A DNA stretch of 64,000 nucleotides from positions 62,001 through 126,000 of the forward strand of contig JAUHYD010000008.1 of assembly GCA_030426665.1 (NCBI GenBank). The letters are read 5' to 3'. The notes beneath the pieces were generated by a model, which was given only the letters and a program-made list of their open reading frames with translations, was not told where the DNA came from and searched no databases. The position numbers and the translations under genes were made by a program. Shown in pieces: positions 8,858-18,100 of the stretch. How positions within the stretch are numbered: the first letter of the stretch is position 1; each line of letters starts with the position of its first letter. This stretch comes from Bacteroidia bacterium (GTDB lineage: Bacteria; Bacteroidota; Bacteroidia; Chitinophagales; Chitinophagaceae).

Positions 8858-10240
8858 ATGGCTACTGTAACGCGCGAAAACTTAGGTACGTTGCATGACA
8901 AAATCATAGTGAAGCTTGTAAAAGACGACTACATGCCGTCTTTTGAAAAGACATTGAAGCAACACGCCAAAACTGCAAACGTTCCCGGATTCAGAAAAGG
9001 AATGGTACCCGCAGGCATGCTAAGGAAAATGTACGGTCAATCTGTATTCAATGAAGAAATCATTCGCGTTGCGGGTAAAGAACTCGAAAACTATATGAAA
9101 GGTGAGCAGATGTCCATCTTTGCTCAGCCGATGATTTTACCTCCCGACAGTGAATATACACTGAACATGAACAACCCTTCGGATGTTGATTTTTCATTTG
9201 AGGTGGGACTTAAACCTGAATTTGATGTAGCCGGGGTAATACAAGGCGCAACACTTCCTCGATATAAGATTGTCGTAACTGACAAGATGATGGACGATGA
9301 AATGGAGCGCATTGTACGTAGAGAAGGAAAGGTAGATGCACAAACAGAAGTTTCTGACAAAGAAAACATCATCTACTCTACTTATGAGCCATGTGACGCT
9401 GACGGTAATGTAGCAGAGGGTGCACAAAAGATAGAAGATACAGAAGTGGTAGATAAGTTGCCGGCCAAAATGAAAGAAATGGTTATGGGCAAAAAGCCGG
9501 AAGACACGCTTATCATTGTGCCTGCTGAGGTGTGCACAGAAGAAGAGCTTGCCGGGTTTATGAAAGACCCATTGAAAGCAACCCCGGAAACAGCCGGACA
9601 GCACTATAAATACACTATCACAAAAGTTGGACACCTTATCCCTGCAGAGTTAGGTACCGAGTTGTATGACAAAGTATTCCCGGGCAAAGAGATTAAAGAC
9701 GAAGCTGCATTCCGTGCAAAAGTTCAGGAAGAGCTACAGCTAGAGTTTGATAGAATTGCCGGAGAAAGGCTGCAAAACGAAATGTTTGAGCTGCTGGTTC
9801 ATAACACACCTATCGATTTGCCGGTAAACTTCCTGAAGCGTTGGATGCGCGAAGGTGGTGAGCAACAAAAATCTGAGGAAGAGGTAGAAAAAGAATACCC
9901 CGGTTTTGAGCACCAGTTGCGCTGGCAGTTAATCTCTGACAAGATAATGGGCGAAAACGGCATCAACGTAACTCGTGACGAGGTCATGGGCAACATCAAG
10001 GCAAGTGTACTTGCCTACTTCGGATTGGGTGCAGATGACGAAGATGAAGCACCATGGATGAGCGGTTACATGGAGAAGGTTCAGAAAGATGAAAAAACGA
10101 TGGACGAAACTTATCGTCGTCTGTTGTTCGGCAAGCTGTTCGCTTATCTGGAAACACAGTTCAAAACAGAAGTGAAAGAAATAGAAGAGGAAGCATTCTT
10201 TAAGTTGGGCGATGCGCACGCAGCACATCATCATCATTAA
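8858..10240 (+). CDS. tig: Trigger factor (ribosome-associated chaperone)
   Basis: Binds the ribosome near the exit tunnel and shields nascent chains. The N-terminal ribosome-binding signature is visible as NVPGFRKGMVPAGML (41-55), with F45-R46-K47 at the contact site. The middle PPIase-like region is divergent, as is usual in Bacteroidota, so prolyl isomerase activity is doubtful. The C-terminal helical arms follow, from about 270 on. Length 460 is normal. The protein ends in a native histidine cluster, HAAHHHH, immediately before the stop. It has its own promoter sharing 13 nt with tuf and is closed by the terminator at 10,264-10,304. Confidence 0.95.
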   Translation: MATVTRENLGTLHDKIIVKLVKDDYMPSFEKTLKQHAKTANVPGFRKGMVPAGMLRKMYGQSVFNEEIIRVAGKELENYMKGEQMSIFAQPMILPPDSEYTLNMNNPSDVDFSFEVGLKPEFDVAGVIQGATLPRYKIVVTDKMMDDEMERIVRREGKVDAQTEVSDKENIIYSTYEPCDADGNVAEGAQKIEDTEVVDKLPAKMKEMVMGKKPEDTLIIVPAEVCTEEELAGFMKDPLKATPETAGQHYKYTITKVGHLIPAELGTELYDKVFPGKEIKDEAAFRAKVQEELQLEFDRIAGERLQNEMFELLVHNTPIDLPVNFLKRWMREGGEQQKSEEEVEKEYPGFEHQLRWQLISDKIMGENGINVTRDEVMGNIKASVLAYFGLGADDEDEAPWMSGYMEKVQKDEKTMDETYRRLLFGKLFAYLETQFKTEVKEIEEEAFFKLGDAHAAHHHH

Positions 10241-10263
10241 TCGAAGCTAACAATATCACGTTG

Positions 10264-10304
10264 CAGCGGGTGTGTCATACTTATGAGACACCCGCTGTTT
10301 TTTT
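10264..10304 (+). terminator. Rho-independent terminator of tig (may serve arfB too)
   Basis: 15-bp stem CAGCGGGTGTGTCAT / ATGAGACACCCGCTG with one mismatch, 4-nt loop, and a run of T on the plus strand. It sits between two convergent stop codons (10,240 and 10,306) and could act in both directions. Confidence 0.85.
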
Positions 10305-10305
10305 G

Positions 10306-10701
10306 CTAATCAATTGATGGCGGCTTGCGCATCTCCTTTTTGATTGCTGCCTGCTTCTTAGCTTCCAGCCTTTTCTCTACTGCTGCTTTCGATGGCTTAC
10401 TAGCTTTACGTTTTTTCGGTACGACAAGGCTTTTAGCGACTAGCTCCTCCATTTTCCTGACGGCTATTTCCTTATTCTCCAATTGTGAGCGTGTCTCGCT
10501 GCATTTCACAACCAGAAAGCCGTCTTTATTGATCTTGGTCTGTAGCTGCTCTGCTATGCGCTCCTTTTCCTCCGGCGTAAAAAAGCGCGATGATGCTATC
10601 TGCCACAGTGCCTCCACCATGGTTTCCACCTTGTTGACATTTTGTCCGCCCTTGCCACCACTACGTGCTGTTTTAAACGCTATTTCCGTTGAGAATTCCA
10701 T
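10306..10701 (-). CDS. arfB: Alternative ribosome-rescue peptidyl-tRNA hydrolase ArfB
   Basis: Releases peptides from ribosomes stalled without a stop codon. The protein is 131 residues and opens MEFSTEIAFK, followed by the class I release-factor signature with the catalytic GGQ at 18-20 (SGGKGGQNVNK). The C-terminal ~35 residues are a lysine-rich basic tail (KKRKASKPSKAAVEKRLEAK), the part known in E. coli ArfB (YaeJ) to enter the empty mRNA channel. The short length without codon-recognition domains separates it from prfA/prfB. The frame could start 126 nt further upstream, but that would run into the divergent reductase gene. Start at MEFSTEI preferred. Confidence 0.93.
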   Translation of the reverse strand: MEFSTEIAFKTARSGGKGGQNVNKVETMVEALWQIASSRFFTPEEKERIAEQLQTKINKDGFLVVKCSETRSQLENKEIAVRKMEELVAKSLVVPKKRKASKPSKAAVEKRLEAKKQAAIKKEMRKPPSID

Positions 10702-10756
10702 CGCAGGAGCAAAAGTACAGCTATATCGCATTGGTTTGGTTATTTTTGAACTGATA

Positions 10757-11809
10757 ATGCAGGCTAGCAATGGCATACCACAACAAGTAACAGTCGTGTC
10801 TGTACACGAGGAGGTGCCGGGTGTCAAGACATTTACAGTAGCTTACGACGATGGCAGCAGCTTCTCATACAGGGCAGGACAATTTATCACGCTGGTGTTT
10901 AATCATACCGGAACAGAGGAGCGTCGCTCTTATTCTATCTCGTCACTCCCGGACAACCCGAAACGCTTATCCTTTACTGTAAAGAGAGTAGCCAACGGTA
11001 TCTGCTCGCGCTGGCTTACTGACATTGTAAAAGTCGGCGATAAGTTGTTCACCACCGGCATAAGCGGCTTTTTCTGCATTCCTGATTCACCCGATGAATA
11101 CAAGCAAGTTATCTTCTTTGGGGCGGGCATCGGTATCACACCTATGATTCCGATGATACAGTGGTTATTGAAAAACCGCCCCGATGCATTTGTCACGCTG
11201 ATATACAGCAACAGAACACAACCCGAAACAGCCTTCTATGAGCAGCTGACCCTACTGCTTCGTCAATATCCCGGTCGATTGTCTATTGAGTTTCTGTACA
11301 GCACTTCATTCAATCTGCTGCGGGCAAGACTCAACAAAAGCCTGACCACCACTTTGCTGAACGAATACCTACGTGTTCCTGCTTCTGAAACGCTGTTCTA
11401 TGTCTGCGGCCCGACCAACTATATGCGCATGGTTACCTATGCACTCACAGAATACGGAATAGACAAATCCCGGATAAAAAAGGAAATATTCAACAAAGAC
11501 AATGTTGGTTTCAAAGCATCAAAGCCTGACGATACAGACACCCATACGGTTACAATCTCTGTAGGCAACCGTGTCTTTACATTTGCCACTACCTACCCCG
11601 ACACCATCCTATCTGCAGCGAAGAAAAACGGCCTATCGATGCCCTACAGTTGCGAAACCGGCTTGTGCGGCAGCTGTGCCGCAATATGCACCAGCGGCAA
11701 GATGTGGCACGCCCACAATGAAGTATTGACGGACTCAGATTTACGGGAGGGACGCATACTTACCTGTACCGCCACTCCTATAGACGGCGATGTGTCTATT
11801 GTTATTTAA
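10757..11809 (+). CDS. PaaE-like ferredoxin reductase with C-terminal 2Fe-2S domain
   Basis: A 350-residue oxidoreductase of the phenylacetyl-CoA epoxidase reductase (PaaE/HmpX) type. Order: FAD-binding barrel with RRSYSISS (56-63), NAD(P)-binding domain with FGAGIGITPMIPM (121-133) and CGPTNYM (217-223), then a plant-type ferredoxin domain. The ferredoxin cysteines are complete: C299, C304, C307 and C337, spacing C-x4-C-x2-C-x29-C. It moves electrons from NAD(P)H through FAD to the iron-sulfur cluster and on to an oxygenase or desaturase partner. No paa or oxygenase gene is adjacent. The open frame extends 432 nt upstream through arfB on the other strand; the start MQASNG is chosen because homology begins right after it. 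The 3' end overlaps the convergent neighbour by 3 bp. Confidence 0.9.
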   Translation: MQASNGIPQQVTVVSVHEEVPGVKTFTVAYDDGSSFSYRAGQFITLVFNHTGTEERRSYSISSLPDNPKRLSFTVKRVANGICSRWLTDIVKVGDKLFTTGISGFFCIPDSPDEYKQVIFFGAGIGITPMIPMIQWLLKNRPDAFVTLIYSNRTQPETAFYEQLTLLLRQYPGRLSIEFLYSTSFNLLRARLNKSLTTTLLNEYLRVPASETLFYVCGPTNYMRMVTYALTEYGIDKSRIKKEIFNKDNVGFKASKPDDTDTHTVTISVGNRVFTFATTYPDTILSAAKKNGLSMPYSCETGLCGSCAAICTSGKMWHAHNEVLTDSDLREGRILTCTATPIDGDVSIVI

Positions 11810-13527
11810 TGCTGCTCTTCATTTCTCTTGTCCGTATCAACAACTTTCCACTTATCGCCCACCTGATATAGTAGTTGGTAGTACTGCATTGGCTTCTTAA
11901 GTGTCATCTCGTAAAAGTGCCCCCCGTCTATTAAGTTCAATTTATAGGCATCCGTTTCGTAACTCTGTCCGCCCTTGCCTTTGTACCACCACCATGTACC
12001 CCATTGATTGAGCGTAACTCTGATAGTACTATCGTTCAGCACAAGCACATTCGCGCCATCGTCGGGTGTCTGCATATTGTAGGCAAGTGCATCGTAAACG
12101 GCTCCTTTCAATGGCTTATCGGGTTGCAGCAAGTTGTGCATCAACTTAAACTCACTCTCCGGCCAGGCACCCAACATAGGGACGCCACGGAGCGATTCAG
12201 GTACATTGAGCAATACTATCGGCTTATCGTTGCCTACCGGAATGCTGTCTAATAGTTGATTAACAACCTTTGACGACTCAGTCCAGTACTCTACCGCCTT
12301 TGTAGCATAAAACTGGTTTGCAAGTAACAACAACGCAATTATCACGCCCTTTAAATTTTGCCACGGAATACCCCACACCAGCAATATAAGCAACATGTAT
12401 AAAAACCCTGACGCGACATACTTATATCTGTCAAACACTACCCATAAGGAATCACCAAACCAAAGTGGCGTTATCAGCAGCAGCGCGGCACCTGTCCATA
12501 CAAACAGCAAAAGCATTACCTGCAATCTCCCACTCAACAAACGGAAGCGCAACACACCGAACAACAATAACAGCAACGACAAACTATAAAACAGAATCAA
12601 CCCGAGGGAACCATCACAGAAATCGTACATGCTGCTTCTGAAATTACCAATTATACCGCCACCCCATTCCGAAGGCAGGAACCTCGCCAAAAAGAGCAAA
12701 TCAAATAAGTGCTTTGCTGCTTTCCCTAATCCTCCCTCTGCAACCTGCACGGCAGTCTCGGACCCTATCCGGGATACCCAATCGCCATACAAGACCCTAA
12801 ACTCTACCAGCCTTAAAATAAAAATCAGCAGCATTGGCAGAAAGAAAAAGCGGAAAAGCCTGCCAAATACAGGCCGCCCCCTACCATTCAGCCCGCGATA
12901 AAATAATGCCATTGAAAGGATAAACCAGGGTGTCAGATAAAACACTTCGAGCGTATGGGTTGACAATGCGAATAGCAGCAATCCGTACAAAATGTATTTC
13001 TGCTGCCCCTGCTCAATGTACCTTTGCGCACATAATAGCACCGAGAGTAACAACATTAACCCCTGCAAGTAGTGAAATGATGGCTCCCAAACTATCGTTT
13101 CTGTGAGATAGGGCGAGACACAAAACAATGCTGCCCCCAAATAAAGCACAGTTCTGTAGTTTCTGACACCTGCATCCCGCAACAGTCCGGCAATCAACAC
13201 AACCATCATACACACATTGACTACATGCATCGTAATAAACAGCGTATGCCACAGCCAGGGATTGACGCCGAAAATCTTATACACAAACCATGTTACCACC
13301 TGAGTAACCTGATATAGACTAACGACCTCAAAATTGGAGCGATTTACATACTCTGAAAAGGAATGATGCTGCACCTGATCGAGCCATCCGGTAAAATCAG
13401 CGACAAACCCTGCTTTAGCTGCGGGAAAGTACATCACAAACATCCACAGCCACATACTCCCGAATAACAAGGGGATGTTTAGAGCGCCGTCCGGTTTTCC
13501 GCTGCGAATATTTTTTAGTAGGGTCAA
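11806..13527 (-). CDS. Polytopic membrane protein, possible GT-C-type glycosyltransferase
   Basis: The 573-residue protein has roughly ten to twelve hydrophobic segments in residues 18-420, followed by a soluble C-terminal domain of about 150 residues. After the first membrane segment an external loop, AGFVADFTGWLDQVQHHSF, holds acidic residues where GT-C enzymes carry a catalytic Asp. This layout resembles the GT39/PMT-like or O-antigen-ligase-like membrane proteins common in Bacteroidota, but no diagnostic motif is certain, so the function is inference. Its stop codon overlaps the stop of the convergent reductase gene. It lies upstream of nothing obviously related; mgtE behind it is in the same direction, 57 bp away. 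Confidence 0.6.
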   Translation of the reverse strand: MTLLKNIRSGKPDGALNIPLLFGSMWLWMFVMYFPAAKAGFVADFTGWLDQVQHHSFSEYVNRSNFEVVSLYQVTQVVTWFVYKIFGVNPWLWHTLFITMHVVNVCMMVVLIAGLLRDAGVRNYRTVLYLGAALFCVSPYLTETIVWEPSFHYLQGLMLLLSVLLCAQRYIEQGQQKYILYGLLLFALSTHTLEVFYLTPWFILSMALFYRGLNGRGRPVFGRLFRFFFLPMLLIFILRLVEFRVLYGDWVSRIGSETAVQVAEGGLGKAAKHLFDLLFLARFLPSEWGGGIIGNFRSSMYDFCDGSLGLILFYSLSLLLLLFGVLRFRLLSGRLQVMLLLFVWTGAALLLITPLWFGDSLWVVFDRYKYVASGFLYMLLILLVWGIPWQNLKGVIIALLLLANQFYATKAVEYWTESSKVVNQLLDSIPVGNDKPIVLLNVPESLRGVPMLGAWPESEFKLMHNLLQPDKPLKGAVYDALAYNMQTPDDGANVLVLNDSTIRVTLNQWGTWWWYKGKGGQSYETDAYKLNLIDGGHFYEMTLKKPMQYYQLLYQVGDKWKVVDTDKRNEEQH

Positions 13528-13584
13528 CTATGGAAATATGTTTACGACAAATATACTTTAATGCATTCAGGAATAAAATCACCG

Positions 13585-14955
13585 TCAAATACCGAGTATA
13601 ACTGCTGCAATACTAAAATAAATAACCAACCCCGTAACGTCAACGAGCGTAGCTACAAATGGAGCGGACGAAGTAGCCGGGTCGAGGTTCATGCGCTTGA
13701 GTATCATGGGAATCATAGAGCCGGTAAGTGTTCCCCATAATACTATTCCGATAACAGAAAAAGACACCGTAAGGGCAACCAACACCCAATTAAAGGTTTC
13801 GCCGTAATTGTACCAACCCATGTTTTGCCATATAGCTAATCGTATAAATCCTATCGTACCAAGAATGACACCCAAAACAAGACCTGAGAAGATTTCGCGC
13901 TTCATTACATACCACCAATCTCTGTATGACAATTCCTTCAATGCCATTGCACGTATCACCAGCGTTGCTGCCTGAGATCCGGTGTTTCCTCCACTGGATA
14001 TAATCAGGGGAATGAACAACTGCAGCACAATAGCCTTGGATAGCTCCATCTCGAAAAACGCCATAGCTGTTGCGGTAAACAACTCACCTATAAACAGGAT
14101 AATCAGCCACACGGCCCTCTTTTGTATCATCGTAAAGATGCCGGTCTTTACGTAAGGCAGGTCCAGCGATTCCACACCACCAAACTGTTGCATGTCCTTG
14201 GTGTCTTTTTCTTCTGCTTCATCAATCACATCATCAATAGTTACCACACCCATCACCACATTGTTGCTATTGGTTACCGGTATGGCTACCCGGTCATATT
14301 CCTTAAACTTCTGTATGGCATCTTCTATACTGTCCTGTATGTCCAGCTTCACGTAAAAGCCATCCATTATATCCTCTATCTTCTTATCCTGATCGTTGAG
14401 AATCAATCGCCGAATAGCGAGTTCATCCACCAGCTTCCCATTATTATCCACCACAAATATTACGTTGGCGGCCGGGGTATCGGTATAGAAACGTCGGATG
14501 TGGTCCACTGCCTGCCCGAGGGTCCACTCCTTGCGCACGGTAGTAAACTTCGTATTAATCAATCTGGCAACACTCTCCTCGGGATAACCCAACAAGTCGT
14601 ACGTAGCCAGTCTGTTTTTATCGTTAAGCAGATTGAGATATTCCGTTACCTCTACACCACTCAGGCTATCGAAAAAAGCTACTCTTTCATTGGACTCCAG
14701 ATTGTTCAGTATGTTGGAGATATTGGCACGAGGCAGCTCCTCTGTGATACCTAACTGAATAACGTGGTCAAAAAACGGGAATAGCTTTATCTGCAGGTCT
14801 TCGGGTAAAGCCAGAAAAGTGGTAATGGTTTCGTCGTCGTCAAATGTTTGCAATATTCTGGCTACCTCAGCCGGAAGATCCTCATCTCCGCTGTGGCGCA
14901 ACAACTCGCTGAGGTCGCCCTCCAAAATTCTCTCCCTCAATTCCTGTGCCGGCAT
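13585..14955 (-). CDS. mgtE: MgtE-type magnesium transporter
   Basis: A 456-residue channel-like Mg2+ importer of the inner membrane. The N-terminal superhelical MgtE_N domain (about 1-130) is followed by a pair of CBS domains (about 135-255) that sense intracellular Mg2+. A transmembrane region of five helices (about 280-456) comes last and carries the family motif SSGGNTGSQAATLVIRA in the pore-lining part. Near the C-terminus PFVATLVDVTGLVIYF is the conserved last helix. All expected parts are present and the length is normal. Neighbours do not suggest a special role. Confidence 0.95.
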   Translation of the reverse strand: MPAQELRERILEGDLSELLRHSGDEDLPAEVARILQTFDDDETITTFLALPEDLQIKLFPFFDHVIQLGITEELPRANISNILNNLESNERVAFFDSLSGVEVTEYLNLLNDKNRLATYDLLGYPEESVARLINTKFTTVRKEWTLGQAVDHIRRFYTDTPAANVIFVVDNNGKLVDELAIRRLILNDQDKKIEDIMDGFYVKLDIQDSIEDAIQKFKEYDRVAIPVTNSNNVVMGVVTIDDVIDEAEEKDTKDMQQFGGVESLDLPYVKTGIFTMIQKRAVWLIILFIGELFTATAMAFFEMELSKAIVLQLFIPLIISSGGNTGSQAATLVIRAMALKELSYRDWWYVMKREIFSGLVLGVILGTIGFIRLAIWQNMGWYNYGETFNWVLVALTVSFSVIGIVLWGTLTGSMIPMILKRMNLDPATSSAPFVATLVDVTGLVIYFSIAAVILGI

Positions 14956-15167
14956 TGCCTGTCATTTTTTTATAATTTCGACTTGTTTGAGGCTGCAAAA
15001 TTACTTTTAATTTTTTTTAATGCTGCATTAATTTTTGGAGCAGTGCTTCAATTTTCCTATCGTTGTCATACTTCTGTGAAACACAGCAAGATGCATGAAA
15101 AGGCCATGCGACGACATCGCTCAATACGAATTAATGCATTACATTTATTGCACATTTCTATACAAAT

Positions 15168-18100
15168 ATGAAAACTCCCGCTATCTATCGGTTTAGCACT
15201 TTATTGCTTTTTATCTCCATCTGCTTCACTAGCTCCTGTTCTGAAGGGGACCTTGTATCGTATATCAGAGACTTTCAGGACGAAATTGCTGAACGGCAAA
15301 ACCTTGAGTTTACCTTCGATCGGGATGTTTGTCCGGACAGCTTGCTCAATAACTGGGACAGTAGTGAGTATTTCAAAATAACCCCGGCTGTAAAAGGCAT
15401 GTTTAAGTGGACGGGTACCCGGACCTTGTTATTCTCACCCGCCGAAGGTTTTTCTCCGGGGACATCCTATCAGGCTATTGCTCAGAAACAAATTCTGAAG
15501 TACGTGAAAGGAAACTACCAGATAGATGCAAAGCCTATACTCTTTCATACAGCACCTTTGAGCGTTTTTACCACGCAGGCATCGTGGAAAAGGGCAGATA
15601 ATATGGTCGATGTTATATCCGAGGTCGGGATTGGATTTAACTACAACGTCAATTATTCAGAAGCTGTAAAACATGTTCGCATCACCCAAAGCGGCAAGCC
15701 GATTCCAATACTTACCAGCAATAACGGAACCGGCCACGACCTGACGCTCGACCTAAAAATACAAAGCGAAGAAGATGAAGCCACAGCCATAGAAGTGAAG
15801 ATAGCGAAAGGGATATCCGTTATCGGCAGTGACTATGTATCGGAGCGGGACACTACCTTCACGGTGCTTGTCCCCTCAAGATTCAACCTGTCCATTTCGA
15901 ACCTCTCCGCACAACATACGGGCACGGAGGGGATAATAACAATGAGTACATCTCAGCCCGTTCTGGAACAAAACCTGAAGAAATGTATCACCTTCGAGCC
16001 AGCCGTTCCGTTTAATGTACAGGTCAGCAACAATAGTATAATAGTGACAAGCGAAAAATTCAGCCCGACTCAAATCTATCAGGTACAGGTATCTACCGGC
16101 ATAGAGGGGGCCTTTGGCGGCAAGCTGAAGCAGCAATACTCGGGATCAGCTTCGTTCGGGGAGATGATACCTGCCATCAGCTTCAACAACACGAAAGGAA
16201 CCTATATATCGAGTCAGGGGTACAAAAACATTGACCTTAGCATTGTAAACGTGCCTACCATCGAAGTTAGTGTAGTGAAAGTGTATGAAAACAACATAGA
16301 GCACTTCTTAGAGAATGACATGGACTACGACTACCACTGGGATGATGAAGCCGACGAGGGAAACTCTTATGAATATTACAACACGGCCAATCTGGGTGAT
16401 GTTATCTTCAGCAAAACCTATGAAACCAATAAACTGCCTTTCCAAAACGCTGCCAGACAGCTTCACTTAGACTTCGAAGACAAAATAAAGGAGTACAACG
16501 GCCTCTATGTAATTAAGGTCAAATCGAAAGACCACTACTGGATACAAAAGTCGAAAATCCTTGCCATTTCCGATATCGGGCTAATAGTAAAAGAGGGAAA
16601 AAACAATGTCTATGCATTTGCCAACTCCATAAAAAATGCCACCCCAATGGAGGGCGTAAAAGTGTCTTTTATAAGCTCCACCAACCAGAAGTTATTTACT
16701 GCGACTACCAATGCAGACGGCGTGGCAACTTTTGACAAAACCGATGCAACCGCACGCGGATTCCATACGGCATTGGTAACTGCAAAAAAGGATGCCGAGT
16801 TCAGCTATATAGCCTTTAATAAATCACGAATCGGCACATCGCGATTTGATATCGGGGGGCGACTGCCGGGTACGACTGGGCTGATTGCGATGATATATGC
16901 CGAAAGAAACTTGTACCGACCGGGAGAAACTGTTCACCTGAGCACTATTGTAAGAGACGAACAGTGGCAAACCCAAGCTGATATCCCCGTCAAAATAAAG
17001 TTTGTGATGCCCAACGGAAAGGAATTTGCCACGGCACGTAAAACGCTAAACAAACAAGGTTCCTGCGAAGCAACTTTTGCTCCTCCCCCGGAAGCAATGA
17101 CAGGGACATACATCGCTGAAGTTTATACCGGAAACGATGTACTACTTAACTCCTACAATATAGTTATAGAGGAGTTTATGCCGGACCGACTGAAAGCAGT
17201 GCTGAAAAACGACAAAGAGGTATATAAACCGGGCGACAAAATACAAACCAGTATTCAGGCAGACAATCTGTATGGGACACCGGCTGCCAACAGAAACTAC
17301 GAATGTGCTTTCTCCCTCACCAAGGCTGTCTTCTCGTCGGACAAATACGCCGATTACTCTTTCGATTTAAGTAACGATGTACGTGTGGGCGAAGAACTAA
17401 GAAAAGGCATGACCAACGAACAGGGAGCTGCATCTGAACAGTTCGACATAGATACGTCTCTGGCCGGTGCCGGGCTGCTTACCGGAAAAATAACAGGCAC
17501 CGTATTTGATGAGACAGGAAGACCCATGCATCGGTATGCCAATTTCAAAGTTTTTACGCAGCCCGTATTTGCCGGTATCCGTTGCGACGACCGATATGTA
17601 TCGTCGAAAAAACCTGTTAAAGTCGGACTGATTGCTTTAGACCAAGAAGGTGCCATTGTACAATCAGAAGTTGAAGTTGTTGTTATCAAGAAGCACTGGT
17701 ACTCCGTCATACAACGCCTCGGTGGCAGCTATCGCTATGTATCTCAAAGTGACGACAGGGTTATATCGCGCCAGAAAGTAAAAGTGTCGGGTGCAGGGTC
17801 TCACTTTACGTTCGTTGTTCCCGGCAGCGGGGACTATGAGGTACGTGTTTTTGCGCCGGGGTCGAGGGGGTATGTATCCAGACGAATATATGCTTACGGA
17901 TGGGGAGACACACAATATTCATCCTTTGAAGTTAATAACGAAGGCAATGTCACCATCAAGACCGACAAAAAATCCTACAACAAGGGTGAGGACATCAATG
18001 CGCTATTCACTACACCGTTCGATGGAAGAATGTTAGTCACGATAGAACAGGACGGAATAATCGAACACCGCTACGTAAACACAGAAAATAAGTCGGCATC

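Noticed and set aside
10220-10237. His cluster at the trigger factor end as an engineered tag
   Set aside because: It is continuous with native sequence, contains other residues, and is followed by a natural terminator and normal genome context.
10325-10756. N-terminal 144-codon extension of the ferredoxin reductase
   Set aside because: It lies wholly opposite arfB, has no family similarity, and the reductase fold starts just after MQASNG.
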